The notes under the pieces: generated by a model
What the model was told of the DNA's origin: nothing
Seen by the model: the letters and a program-made list of their open reading frames with translations, nothing else
Database searches by the model: none
NCBI GenBank assembly: GCA_025331125.1
Contig: JAOALB010000053.1
Coordinates: forward strand, 124,001 to 188,000
Direction of reading: 5' to 3'
DNA from: Mycogone perniciosa
Lineage: Eukaryota > Ascomycota > Sordariomycetes > Hypocreales > Hypocreaceae
Length of the DNA stretch: 64,000 bases
Translations under genes and position numbers: made by a program
Shown: positions 43,762 to 53,997 of the stretch, one piece after another
How positions within the stretch are numbered: the stretch's first letter is position 1
How the letters are laid out: the number at the start of each line of letters is the position of its first letter

Positions 43762-45570
43762 TTGGCCCACTGTGTTGGAATTTGCAATGGCAGTGATGTA
43801 CGATGGCTGTGGTGTCACAGGCGAAGTGATGATAGGCGCGCGATGACTGGTAGAATGGAGGAGATAGCGTGCTAGGTTTAGTTTAAGTACCGGCGACAGT
43901 TCTGGGTGATTCTAAGTGATTCTGTTGCACAAGGTTAGAAGAAGGTTTCACAAAAGGTCACGGGGAAGCATTCAATGCCTGGTAGGCTTGGGATCAGATA
44001 CAAAGTGGCGAGATGCATGGTAAACAATAGTAGCTTAAACGCTTGGTTAATTGAACATGTAGGCAATTTGGTCACCTTAGTACCGAGGTACCTATGAATG
44101 GCTGACAATACTATCAACACCATCTCAGCACCTATTGAACCTACAAGAGAACAATCATCTCCAACTGCACAGACTCCTGCTACCTTGATGAGATTTGAAG
44201 GACTTTCCAACAGCTGTGGGAAGCTAGTTCTGAACACAATAATGGCTTATCTGTGTACGCTTCGGTAACCAACTTGACTCACACCGACGGGCATTGTCCA
44301 CAGTATAGGTCATACAGCATGCCCGCAGACTCCCTTCAGGTCTGAAGGATAGTGGGCGTCTATTGTCGCACAGTTAATGTGATGGTTACTCTGTGAAAAG
44401 CGGTGAGATCGTGACATGCATGATGCCATTAATTTCCGATGCCAAACTAGGGACTCAGTACGATCTACTAGGTGAGTTTGAGCCGCGCAACCTCTGAACC
44501 TCTGAACCTCTTGATACATCTTGTAGTTTGGCAACTTTCCTTCACACAGTGACCATCCGAGGAAGTTTAGTAAACAAATTTCCATCTTGAGAATCACACA
44601 AAGTAGAAACTGTCAGAGAAAAAAGTGAAGAGACTGTATGATCGTGATGGTATCGCGCAAGTCGGTTTCACAACATGCCCTCCTCAGTTGCCAGCTGGAT
44701 GAAGTCCAGGCCAACAGTTGTCACAGAAGCCACGTCAGCAGACACCTGTCGCTCCCTCATGAAGGCTAAGTACATAACCGTTGTGATGCGACTTCGGCCA
44801 GATCCTATCGAGTTTGTTTGTGAAGCCAACGGGAGAATGTAACCAAGCAGGCCCCGACTTGAAACTGCTAGAAGTGATTGGAGTTGCTGAAATTTCCGGC
44901 ATCAGATAGGAACCAAACTAGGAGTCAAACATATCCAACAAGGCCGCGTTGATGGAAATACCGTAGCCGAGTTGAAACTGGTCGCCCTGAGTCCCCGAAA
45001 TATCTCAAATCTGTTGGGGAATATTGCGCGCCGCTTGCCGTGCGCCACCAGGCAAGGTTCTTTTGTCCCTATCGCACCTAGCCATCGACGACAACATTCT
45101 CACTTCTCTACCACATAATGTCTAATGGAGTAAAAGAGCGGTAAGGATGCGGACAACCAGACTTGGGGCACTTCGGAATCTATTGTTGAACGTGGCTTAA
45201 CTATTTTTGTCGTCAGTTGCTATGCGTCTTGCCGTGTCGCCTTCAGTCCGACCTATTGTTGAATAGACTACCTACGTATTGTATGGATAGGCAGAGAACA
45301 GTTGCTCCCCAGAAGAAGTAAGTAGTGAATATATATATATATATATATATGGGAACGCGTTTATGGGAGGGACCTGAGTATTTAAGATCATCCGGTTTCC
45401 CATCTCCTACACCAATTCTCCTCCATCCTTTCCATCCTACCTCTTCATCTGCCATCGCATACCTAGTTAAATTTTGTTGTCGAGCACCGCAACGCCACTC
45501 TCCGTCGGGATCGTTCCCGCCATCGTTACCCCTGATTCCTCTTGGTTCCCTTCACTCTTGTCCCCTCACC
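43762..45570. other. Gene-free part of the accessory island
   Basis: About 1.8 kb with no convincing frame on either strand. A perfect (AT)11 run sits at 45329-45350, followed by a TC-rich leader up to the start at 45571. Confidence 0.45.
45329..45350. repeat. (AT)11 microsatellite
   Basis: Eleven AT units about 220 bp upstream of the start codon at 45571. Confidence 0.95.
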
Positions 45571-46917
45571 ATGGACAGTGTGAATATAGGAAGCAGGAGG
45601 TACGTCCGGCCGGACATTCCTGCCGTTCCAAAGTTTCGCCTCTCGAGCCTAGGGGAAAAAGAGAAAGCTTCGATCATATTGACCACATTTCTAGCCACAC
45701 TTGTGCGGCTTAGCATAACCTTGGATGATGATGTGGAGAGGTTCCTTGCATCTCAATGCTGGGTGGACACAATCAACGCCTGGTTCAACCCACCAGATTT
45801 CCAAAAGGCACTTCGGTACTATGTTCAAGTATGCGTCCTCGCAATTCGCAGCATCAGAGAGTCCTTGAAGAAAGTGAAAGACCCAATTCCCACACGCTTC
45901 ATCGACCAGGCAGGCAGAACGAAGATCGAGACGGTTCAAGATTTGTTGGCCATGACTGAAAAGATTTTCACTGATCTTCAAGAACAATTAATGATTGTCT
46001 CTGAGAATATTGGTATTACCCCGACGCTGACGACGGACCTGTCCCTCGCTCCCAGTATTTCCCCTCGAGAAACCCTCTTTTGGTGCATTCTGAATACAGA
46101 GTCCCTCCGAAACGAGATGGAAGACCACAAATCCCGCCAAGAGTATCTCAAGTACCTGGCCGGTAAGCACTTACTCCTCTGCTTCGGCTTGCCAGATAGT
46201 CTATACGGCACTAACCATTTGCGATTAGGAAAACTAGGCAACCGCCTGCGGCCTACAGTAACAGCGATGTTCATCTCAGAGGAGATTGATATAGCTGGGG
46301 GGCCCGAAAAAATTGACTTCTGCACGCCCAAAGTGTACTTTGTCTGTGCGGGTCTCACACGCGAGAAGCCTTTGCATGACCACGCCAATGTTGGTGCAAC
46401 AGCAGAAAGATTTAAGTCATGGCCAGCATTTCAAACCCTCAGGCAAGAAGCTCGGAGGAAGCATCTCGATCGTGCGACTGCTACATGGTCAACCCGCGTG
46501 GGCTCACTCCGCGAGGTGGAAAAGAAAATATGGGAGCGCGAACAACATAGTCGGTATTCCATCCCCCTAAACGGCCAGCCAATACTGGTTCCCTTGGTAG
46601 AAATCCGAGAATGGATTCACGTCGGCAGAGACATCCCAAAGGATATCGATAGGAGGGTTCTCAAGCCCCTCCGGCCGAATTGTCACAAGCCTACCAGCCA
46701 AGCTTATCGTGAGGTGGACAGCGGGCTAGAGGCTATTGGCTGTTGTTACATGTGCAAACTCACAAGCCGTTATCACGAGGCCATGCAGGACAGTGTGAAA
46801 GATGCTGCTGCAAGGTATTACCGTATCCACTTTACGGATAAGGCTGCTTCTTGTGCGGAAGTGCTCTGTGGAAGGTATTGTGACTTTGATCGTGAGGTGG
46901 ATGGTCTTTGGGGCTGA
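45571..46917 (+). CDS. Uncharacterised protein with a Cys-rich C-terminal motif
   Basis: The start is the ATG at 45571 (CACCATGGACAG), which leaves a pyrimidine-rich leader; the longer upstream frame is low-complexity and rejected. An in-frame 66-nt intron (46163-46228, GTAAGC donor, CACTAACC branch, ATTAG acceptor) is likely, giving 426 residues; without splicing it would be 448. The family is not recognised. The N-terminal half is helical (EKEKASIILTTFLATLVRLS, ALRYYVQVCVLAIRSIRESL). The middle contains KVYFVCAGLTREKPLHDHAN, and the C-terminus has GCCYMCKLTSRYHEAMQDSV and SCAEVLCGRYC, so six cysteines cluster in 60 residues and may bind metal. The AIGCCYMCK motif recurs in a fragment at 3108. 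It sits in an accessory island between two tRNA genes. Confidence 0.65.
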   Translation: MDSVNIGSRRYVRPDIPAVPKFRLSSLGEKEKASIILTTFLATLVRLSITLDDDVERFLASQCWVDTINAWFNPPDFQKALRYYVQVCVLAIRSIRESLKKVKDPIPTRFIDQAGRTKIETVQDLLAMTEKIFTDLQEQLMIVSENIGITPTLTTDLSLAPSISPRETLFWCILNTESLRNEMEDHKSRQEYLKYLAGKHLLLCFGLPDSLYGTNHLRLGKLGNRLRPTVTAMFISEEIDIAGGPEKIDFCTPKVYFVCAGLTREKPLHDHANVGATAERFKSWPAFQTLRQEARRKHLDRATATWSTRVGSLREVEKKIWEREQHSRYSIPLNGQPILVPLVEIREWIHVGRDIPKDIDRRVLKPLRPNCHKPTSQAYREVDSGLEAIGCCYMCKLTSRYHEAMQDSVKDAAARYYRIHFTDKAASCAEVLCGRYCDFDREVDGLWG

Positions 46918-47324
46918 ACGCCCAGACACTCACGGGGTTGACTCTGGAGATACATATGAATCAAGAGAACTTCGGGCCTCTAAAGGAATGATGGTGATCT
47001 ATAGCAACCATAGACATCCACAGCAACCACAAACATCCACAGCAAGCATAGATATCCATAACAATGGCAATCACAGCTGCTCACAGTGTCCCCTGGTAGA
47101 GTATCTAAAGTGGTGAGGATGGATATAATGTCCAACAGCGTAGTCAGATATCGAAAAAGGCCGTGAATTGGTTGCAATTTATAAGTGTCATGTTGTGGTA
47201 ATACACGGGACTTAGTTTATTTTGTGCCCTTTTTCGTTTCTATGGTGATAATTAGCAAGACGTGATGGTATATTCCCACAATGGACAGGCACTGAGAACA
47301 ACGCACTATTTTTCAAATTAAATT
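46918..47324. other. Spacer with minisatellite
   Basis: About 400 bp downstream of the 45571-46917 gene. Apart from the 19-bp tandem repeat nothing is seen. Confidence 0.5.
47003..47059. repeat. Three-unit 19-bp tandem minisatellite
   Basis: Three adjacent 19-bp units beginning AGCAA (47003, 47022, 47041) differ from each other by a few bases; the first two share 17 of 19. They lie just downstream of the uncharacterised gene at 45571-46917. Confidence 0.8.
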
Positions 47325-47900
47325 TCCTTCGCCTTGTTTTCTACCGATTCCAAATACTCCTTATCGAGAAATGCATCGCTCTCTTCCCGCGTAAACTTCC
47401 AGTCAACTCGGACTGCTGGATGATACTCATTATCATATGGGAAATTGTCAGGAGGGCCACAATCCCTAATATATCTTAAACTACCTGGTTGATGTGGCGC
47501 GTAAAGAACAATAAATTGCCCAAAAATGGTATTCCTTTGGCCAGTGGTTAATTCCCTTAGATGTGCTAGGCACTACCGAGCACGCATCTGGGATTTTGGA
47601 ACGTCTTTCTCGTCCACAGCAAGCAGTTCTTTTAACTTGCTTTACTTTAAGTACTGCGTCGTACTTTTCATTCCATTTTTTCCGTGGCATTGAATTTCCC
47701 AGGCAGAGAATGAGTCTTTGCCGAGCACCTTCGTCAGATCCTTTCCACTCTGTAGTTCATTGACTTAAGCGCTTCCGTTCTCTTCTCAGTTAGGGCTTGG
47801 AATGCCTCCGATGACCGATATTCCTCAGTAAATGTGGTCACAATACTGTTGGTAATCATAAAGTGAAGGATCCCATGGACCCAGCTTCCGTCGCTTGGTT
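47325..47900 (-). pseudogene. Multi-lesion pseudogene, family unknown
   Basis: On the minus strand, protein-like pieces succeed each other in shifted frames. SSEAFQALTEKRTEALKSMN (about 47800) comes first. GARQRLILCLGNSMPRKKWN plus EKYDAVLKVKQVK (about 47700) follows. ELLAVDEKDVPKSQMRAR, an in-frame TAG near 47575, CLAHLRELTTGQRNTIFGQF and VLYAPHQPGSLRYIRDCGPP come next, and the end reads REESDAFLDKEYLESVENKA to a TAA near 47327. At least two frameshifts and one stop are needed to join them, and no introns with good signals explain the changes. The stop would be CAG in an intact copy (R-A-R-Q-C), a C-to-T change at CpA. The family is not recognised. Confidence 0.55.
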
Positions 47901-48424
47901 GTCAGTCCTGAGCCTATTGTGGCGGCGTTGGAGGAGTTTCCGGAAACATTGGTGTACAACAAACTCCGGGAGATTAACGCATGTTTTCTTCTCATTGCTG
48001 CGTAATCGTTGGGCCACATTTAAATGGACCGTTCCCATCCATATTGTTCTTTGCTGACCATCGTTTGATCTCGTTTTGTCGCATAAATAGCCAGCGACAT
48101 CATCAGAACAAGACAACGAGATAATACGAGAAGATCCCTAAGTGAGTAAATTGGTGGAGATAAAGAGACCAAGAAAGGCTAGAGCGAAGAGAGGTCTGTG
48201 TCCTAACCCCGGATAGTAGTTTTCCCTGTGTGGTAACACCTGATCCGGAAATAGGTTTTGCCGGGAGTTGTGAGCTTTATGGAGTTGCGGGCTATCCGGA
48301 TGGCCCCACAGCCTTAACGCAATTAGGAAGTTGCTCAAAATGGCAAAGAGCGCAGAGAGGAATACGGAGTGTCCACCACGGGCATTATATCATCAAATAT
48401 GGAACTCCCATTCCATCACAGGGC
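47901..48424. other. Spacer left of tRNA-Val
   Basis: About 520 bp. Some minus-strand sequence at 47825-48000 looks faintly coding and may be a further piece of the pseudogene, but no model holds. Confidence 0.4.
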
Positions 48425-48510
48425 GGTCGAATAGTCTAACGGTCAGGACGGTCGCTTCACATCTCCAAAGGAGACCGCGACAGACCCGGGTTCGACTCCC
48501 GGTTCGACTA
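48425..48510 (+). tRNA. tRNA-Val (anticodon CAC) with a 14-nt intron
   Basis: Acceptor GGTCGAA pairs with TTCGACT (with a G-U at the first pair) and discriminator A. The D-arm is GTCTAACGGTCAGGAC. The anticodon stem GTCGC/GCGAC is perfect. The loop reads TT-CAC-A, then 14 extra bases whose ends TCTCC and GGAGA can pair, then C38: an intron at the canonical position. T-arm CCCGG-GTTCGAC-TCCCGG fits. TTTT follows 3 bp after the gene. Confidence 0.85.
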
Positions 48511-49029
48511 CACTTTTGCTGGTGGCTTGGTCGGCCCGTGCAATCGTGGGCAGTCATGATAAGTCATATTTTTTATGTCATGCATGCAACGAATTCATGC
48601 GGGGTTTTGTGTTTCCAAGACCTGGTCGAAGAAGGTGTCTTGTTATTCAAGAATGTGCTTGGACTGCCAGCCTCCTCCGCTGTTGAACGCATCTGAACAA
48701 CGGGCATCACAACTATTATTTGTCGGTGGAACTTCACTCTAGGAGTATCAAACGGTGCCAGTAAGTATATTCTTAGTTGTTCTGTCGTGTGGTATTTATA
48801 GACCCGGTCCTGCCACACAGAACTGAAGTCGCATCAATTTTGTCTTCATGTTATTACGTTCGGGTTCGATCAAAGTCAATATGAATAAATCACATAAAAA
48901 AGTCGAGCAAATGGGAACTTTGTGTTTCGCTTACTATTTGATAAGCACAAGAATGCATCATTTCTATTCCACATATCATTGAACCCTTGCCCGTGGTATC
49001 GTGCCCAAACGCCATGCCAGTAATCAACC
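48511..49029. other. Spacer between tRNA-Val and SWC5
   Basis: About 520 bp with no gene; probably the 3' flank of SWC5. Confidence 0.5.
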
Positions 49030-50064
49030 TCAAGACCTCCCTGCTAATCTCACTCTTCTTGCTTCGCTCTCCCTCAAAGCTTCGCTTCTTGCCAGGAAAT
49101 CCTCTCTAGCTGCAAATGAGTCCTTGGACTTGCCTGCCAGCTCCAACTCGTTCTTGATGCCCTCCTTATCCACAAATCCAGCCCAATCCATCCTGCTCTT
49201 CTCCACTGTGTTGAGTTTCTTCGCCTGTGCTTCTTTGGCTGCCTTCATTCTGGCTGCCAAACCCAGGTTCAGATCTGTACGGCCAGTGATACCTTCCATG
49301 ACTGGCTCAAACGCAGAACGAAAAGCTTTCTTGGTCAGACGCTTAGCCGGTGGTGAGTCTGCAGAAACGTTCTCTTGTCCTTGTTCTTGTGATGCGAGAT
49401 ATAGCTTGGCTTCGGCGGAGTCGCGTGGGACGAGCTTCTCTTCAGTGTGAACACGACCAGCGAAGTTGTATGTGCGCTTGATGCGAATCATGTGGGACTC
49501 TTCATCTTTTTTCGATTCATTCTTGTTGCCATAGTCCGCTCTTGAATCGCCGTCCGCTACCTTGTCTTCGCTTTGCGCCGTTTCTGGTAGTTTTGTCGCG
49601 GCAGACTCTCCTGCCAGCATCTCCGCCCAAATAGCGTCTACGTCGACTGTCACCGGCCCCGTGCTTGCGGCATATTTGCGCTCTTCTTTCCTGTGCAACT
49701 ATTAGCAGAGTTCGCATATTGGTTCGTTGATAATAGCGACATACTCAGCTGCGCGTTGCCTCCGAGTCTTGATCAAGCCGCCCTCTCCACCTTCATCATC
49801 CAAATCTTCCCCCTTTGCTCTATACTTTTTATGTCGTTTCCGTCCCTTTTCTATGATAGCCTCATCGCCAGAATTGCCGTAGTCTTCTGCTTCTTCAGCT
49901 TTTGCATCGCCATTCGGTCGCCTGCGCTTGCCGGTTTTCTCGGCGCCCTCGTCTTCCGAGTCTGAAACGTCGGATGCGACGTCTGCATCATTGTCAAGGG
50001 CGAAATCCAAGTCTTGAGAGGAGGCGTAGTCGTCTTCGTCGTCTAATTGGAGATCTGAGGGCAT
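49030..50064 (-). CDS. SWC5: SWC5, subunit of the SWR1 chromatin-remodelling complex
   Basis: Two exons on the minus strand (50064-49745, 49690-49030) give 326 residues. SWC5 helps SWR1 replace H2A with H2A.Z in nucleosomes; it binds H2A-H2B through its acidic N-terminus. That acidic stretch is plain here (LQLDDEDDYASSQDLDFALD, DVSDSEDEGAEKTGK). The C-terminal BCNT domain carries the family signature: KLNTVEKSRMDWAGFVDKEG, IKNELELAGKSKDSFAARED and FLARSEALRESEARR. The intermediate HMIRIKRTYNFAGRVHTEEK segment matches the linker of the family. The splice at GA|G within the QRAAEKEERKY stretch restores the frame. Confidence 0.92.
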
Positions 50065-52254
50065 TTTGAGGGTTTGTGTATGGAAATGGTGGCCATGACG
50101 TGCTGAAGTGTTGAGCGCGTGCGAACGCGACAGCGATAAATTGAAGTTTGTTCCTAGGTGTGGGGCCAATGACGTCGCCTCATCAACCTCTGCGACTTTG
50201 CTCAATTGGTTGCTCGTGCCATTAAACGACAGACGTCCCGCCCAACAAACGAATACTAACCTAGACAAAGAGATGTCGAATAATAACGGAAGTATAGACT
50301 AATAGTAGTTGAACAATTGATGGATAGACTATTCTAACTCCATTTCGGACAAAAAAGGACCGAGTTGCTTCTCAATCCGCGACTATAGGGTGAGCTCGCA
50401 ACTCATACTCCGTTCCGATGGCTACACTTCATTCACTAACTGTCATAGAGAAACTATTTCTTATGGCCTAAACTCTGGGCCTCGTTGCGCTTTGTCGATA
50501 ATTTATCACTAAGAAAAGCCATAGAAATATGGAATCACCTCTGTCCCCCTTCGCAAAAGCAGGGAAAGGGCATTTCCTGGACAACAAGTTCATTCATCTC
50601 AAGAGCTGCATAGACTCGGCTTGGGATGAGCCCGGCTGACAAGCCCACCTGAACGGCCATGTGGACAAACATGCCACATCACAAATCCCTCGACGCCGCT
50701 AAATTCGCACCCAAAGCTTGGGCAGCCATTTGTGAATTCTGTGGCGCGGAAGACAGACTGTCATCGCACAGTAGAGAATGGCGAGATGCATTGATACGCC
50801 TGATCTCGAAGGTGTTGAAATACCTCCTCAAAATCCCTATGATTGGCATATTGATGGATAATTCTTTGTCCATTTATCTTGACAGCAAGGTCTGCTTATT
50901 TTGTCCCTGTGGTGGGGTATCATGATCTGCCCCGATTCAATTCTAAAGCTGGCAAAGCACATCCTATGGTGAAGTACTATCACCCAGGATGGCTCCCGAT
51001 GGCCACCCCAATTTACCCAAAGATGAGAAGATGCTATGGGTTTATGAAATGACCAGACCCTGCAGCAAATTTGCGGACGTTACTGGCAATTGTGGTGACG
51101 TGTTTCTGTGGCATCTTTTGATGCTACACAATTGACACTGTGTCCGCAAACCCACGCCGAGAACAACGCATAATTACCAGCCCACTTGTGTCCCTGAGAG
51201 AACCATTTCAGTTTAATCGATGTTATTGCAACTGCACATTCACCGGCAAACGACTCCAAGAAAATGGGCAAGGATAGACCGGGAAATAGGAGAATCGTCT
51301 TCTCAGTAGCTCATCGTGTCGGGCAGACTCAGGGCTTAGGAGAAGATGAAAGAAGACGAGCTGAAAAAGGCCCCCATCTTGTGTGGGAGGAGCAAGTCGC
51401 TTGAAGGGCTTGAAGGAGGCTTGCTACGGAGTACTGGCATCCATGGCCCAATAGTGTTCACAGTCCCGGTGACTATGAAGAAGGCTGCGTTGCTCAGGAA
51501 CGTGGTCGAGAGGAGACATCCATGGATAGGCCAGACTCACCTCACCGCAACTGTTTCATTCTGTGTCAACAAAGGTTTGCCTTGACAGGAATAGAGGAGG
51601 CATGGGATGAACTTGATACGTTGCAGGATACGAATGATACGGGTTTAGCCGACTGTACGACAGATAGTTGCCTTTTGCTTCACCCAACGCCCTCGTATGT
51701 ATGCATGTCCTACCCATATTACCCGCTGTTTTCCAAGGTTGCTTTTTGGTTGCATAACGTGCGCGATATTAATCGGGCCATCGTTTAATAATAACATGAG
51801 CCCCCAAGCCCCTAGGGTACTTCGTATGTACATAGAAACCGTCTCACAGAACATGGCATGGGCTGGCTGTGCCGATCATTCTCGGTGAATCTGTATGTGA
51901 GGTGGCATCGTGAGCAGCTAGAAAACGTCTACGGACGCTGATACGCCTGGAACGCGTGATGAGGAATGTGTAGACCGGAAAAAACAGAAAACGACTGGCT
52001 GGGCCTTCATGCAGCTTTGGGTTGACACGAAACGATGATGAAAGCACGAGACAACGTTTAGGCGCCAAGGTTCCCAAGTTCCGCACACATTCACGCATTC
52101 TGCGTTGCGGATGGTGGCGCTTCCGTCATTCCCCCTGCCACTCTAAAATTTCCGCCTCCCCTCTCTCCACCTCCACGACTCACCGTTTCTCTCCGCTCTT
52201 CTCGTCTTGTCTCGTCTCCCACACTCCCCAGGGCCTGTCCCTTCTCTGTCGACC
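50065..52254. other. 2.2-kb spacer between SWC5 and the WDR70-like gene
   Basis: No gene can be supported. One exact TACGGAGTAC lies at 51425. The last 150 bp are pyrimidine-rich and probably the leader of the WDR70-like gene. Several 60-90-codon frames exist but none has recognisable features. Confidence 0.45.
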
Positions 52255-53997
52255 ATGACCAGCGACGATGATTACGAAGTCGAGGTGCCCGAGCTGGCGG
52301 AGGACGACCCCATGAGGGCCTTCCTGCCGACGTCATTCGGGAAGAAGTCCAAGGAAGCAAATATTGCGGCCCAAATCGACCGGAGTCGGAGAAAAGTGGA
52401 CAAAGCACCGGCAAGAGCGGATGGGGGTCAAGAACAGCCACAAGAACCGAGGAGGAAGTCCGATTCGAGCGACGACAACAGCGACGACTCTGATGGATCC
52501 GATGATGAGGATGAGTTTCCCGTATCCCACGAGCTGGTTCTGAAGACGCAAGATCGCGCCGTTACCACGGTCTCGCTAGACCCAGCTGGAGGCAGATTGG
52601 CCACTGCTTCGGTAGATTGTACGATTAAGCTCCACGACTTTGCCTCGATGACGCCCACGACGCTTCGTGCTTTCCGATCCATCGACCCTTTCGCAACGAA
52701 GCGAGCTGCCGCGACCGCCGAGACCCACCCCATACACCATGTCGAGTTCAATCCGCTGTCGGGCAGTGCGTTCCTCTGCATATCCGCTCACCCACAGGCA
52801 AGGATCATGTCGCGAGATGGAGAGATCTTGACCGAGTTTGTCAAGGGAGATATGTATCTTCGGGACATGCACAACACCAAAGGGCATATTTCCGAGATTA
52901 CTACTGGCACCTGGCACCCTACAGACAAAAACCTTTGCGTCACAGCCGGGACGGACAGCACACTTCGGATCTGGGATATCAATAACAAGCGTTCGCAAAA
53001 GGAGGTCATTGTGTTCAAATCCAAGGCAGCAGGTACGGCGGGTCGTACGAAAATGACAGCGGTTGCATGGCAGAACCCTACCCAAGGTGGAAACAATACT
53101 CTTGTTGCTGCGGCCTTGGATGGAACACTGGTGATGTATAGCGGCAATGGACCGTTTACGAGACCGGCCGGCGAAGTTCGAGAGGCGCACAAGCCTCAGA
53201 CTTGGACCGGTGGCATTGATATCTCCTCGGACGGCCGCATGATTGTCACAAGGGGAGGCGACGACCTGATTAAGCTCTGGGACATGAGGAAATTCGACAA
53301 ACCGCTTGTTACTGTGTCCCATCCATCGACTTCGGAATCTTACCCCACGAGCAACATTCGATATTCGCCCAATTCGACTAGCATCATTACTGGGTCGGCC
53401 ACGGGTCATCTTCACATCTTGAACCCGGGCAACCTTCGACCTGAACATGTCACGCCGATAACGCCGGGATCGCCCCTCATTGTTGTGGATTGGCACCCCA
53501 AGATTAACCAGATTGTCACAGGCTCAGCAAACGCCGAAACACATGTCCTATACAACCCAACCATGTCCAGTCGCGGCGCGGTAGAAGTGATGTCACGGGC
53601 GCCGAAGAAGCGACATATCGACGACAATGCTGAATTTACGATGGATCAGAATGTCGGGATATCGGGCGACTCCATTGTGACCCCGGGCGCCATGTCGGGC
53701 TCCAAACGAGCTGGAGTGACAGGCACCGGCAGATCAAAGGATCCCCGACGACCCGAAGTGCCATTGCAGACACCATTCCAAAAGAACCAGCCTGACGAGA
53801 AGCACGTTGCAAAGAACATCCCTCTTGCGAGAATGCTGCACGAGGACCCGCGCGAGGCGCTGTTGAAGTATGCTGACAAGGCCCAGAGTGACCCCATGTT
53901 CACCAAGGCTTGGAGTAAAACACAGCCCGAGACGCAGTATGCGGAGCTGAGCGACGAGGAAGATGATGGCCCGGAGAAGAAGAGGACGAAGAGATGA
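52255..53997 (+). CDS. WD40-repeat protein, WDR70 / Gad-1 type
   Basis: Single exon, 580 residues, start at the ATG in GTCGACCATGACC. An acidic N-terminus (MTSDDDYEVEVPELAEDDP) is followed by a Lys/Arg- and Asp/Ser-rich stretch (SSDDNSDDSDGSDDEDEFP). WD repeats then begin at about residue 95: LDPAGGRLATASVDCTIKLH, the GTWHPTDKNLCVTAGTDSTL repeat with RIWDI, SSDGRMIVTRGGDDLIKLWD, and WHPKINQIVTGSANAETHVL. The C-terminus has RRPEVPLQTPFQKNQPDEKH and an acidic/basic tail. This arrangement matches WDR70 (C. elegans gad-1), reported to act with the RNF20/40 H2B ubiquitin ligase in DNA double-strand break processing and found with RNA-processing factors. No intron. The role in fungi is little studied. 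Confidence 0.88.
   Translation: MTSDDDYEVEVPELAEDDPMRAFLPTSFGKKSKEANIAAQIDRSRRKVDKAPARADGGQEQPQEPRRKSDSSDDNSDDSDGSDDEDEFPVSHELVLKTQDRAVTTVSLDPAGGRLATASVDCTIKLHDFASMTPTTLRAFRSIDPFATKRAAATAETHPIHHVEFNPLSGSAFLCISAHPQARIMSRDGEILTEFVKGDMYLRDMHNTKGHISEITTGTWHPTDKNLCVTAGTDSTLRIWDINNKRSQKEVIVFKSKAAGTAGRTKMTAVAWQNPTQGGNNTLVAAALDGTLVMYSGNGPFTRPAGEVREAHKPQTWTGGIDISSDGRMIVTRGGDDLIKLWDMRKFDKPLVTVSHPSTSESYPTSNIRYSPNSTSIITGSATGHLHILNPGNLRPEHVTPITPGSPLIVVDWHPKINQIVTGSANAETHVLYNPTMSSRGAVEVMSRAPKKRHIDDNAEFTMDQNVGISGDSIVTPGAMSGSKRAGVTGTGRSKDPRRPEVPLQTPFQKNQPDEKHVAKNIPLARMLHEDPREALLKYADKAQSDPMFTKAWSKTQPETQYAELSDEEDDGPEKKRTKR

Noticed and set aside
45325..45570. N-terminal extension of the 45571-46917 protein
   Set aside because: It starts within the (AT)11 run and encodes Tyr/Ile repeats followed by Pro/Ser-rich leader sequence; the ATG at 45571 in a good context is preferred.
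52576..53496. A 306-codon minus-strand frame
   Set aside because: Antisense shadow of the WDR70-like WD40 repeats.
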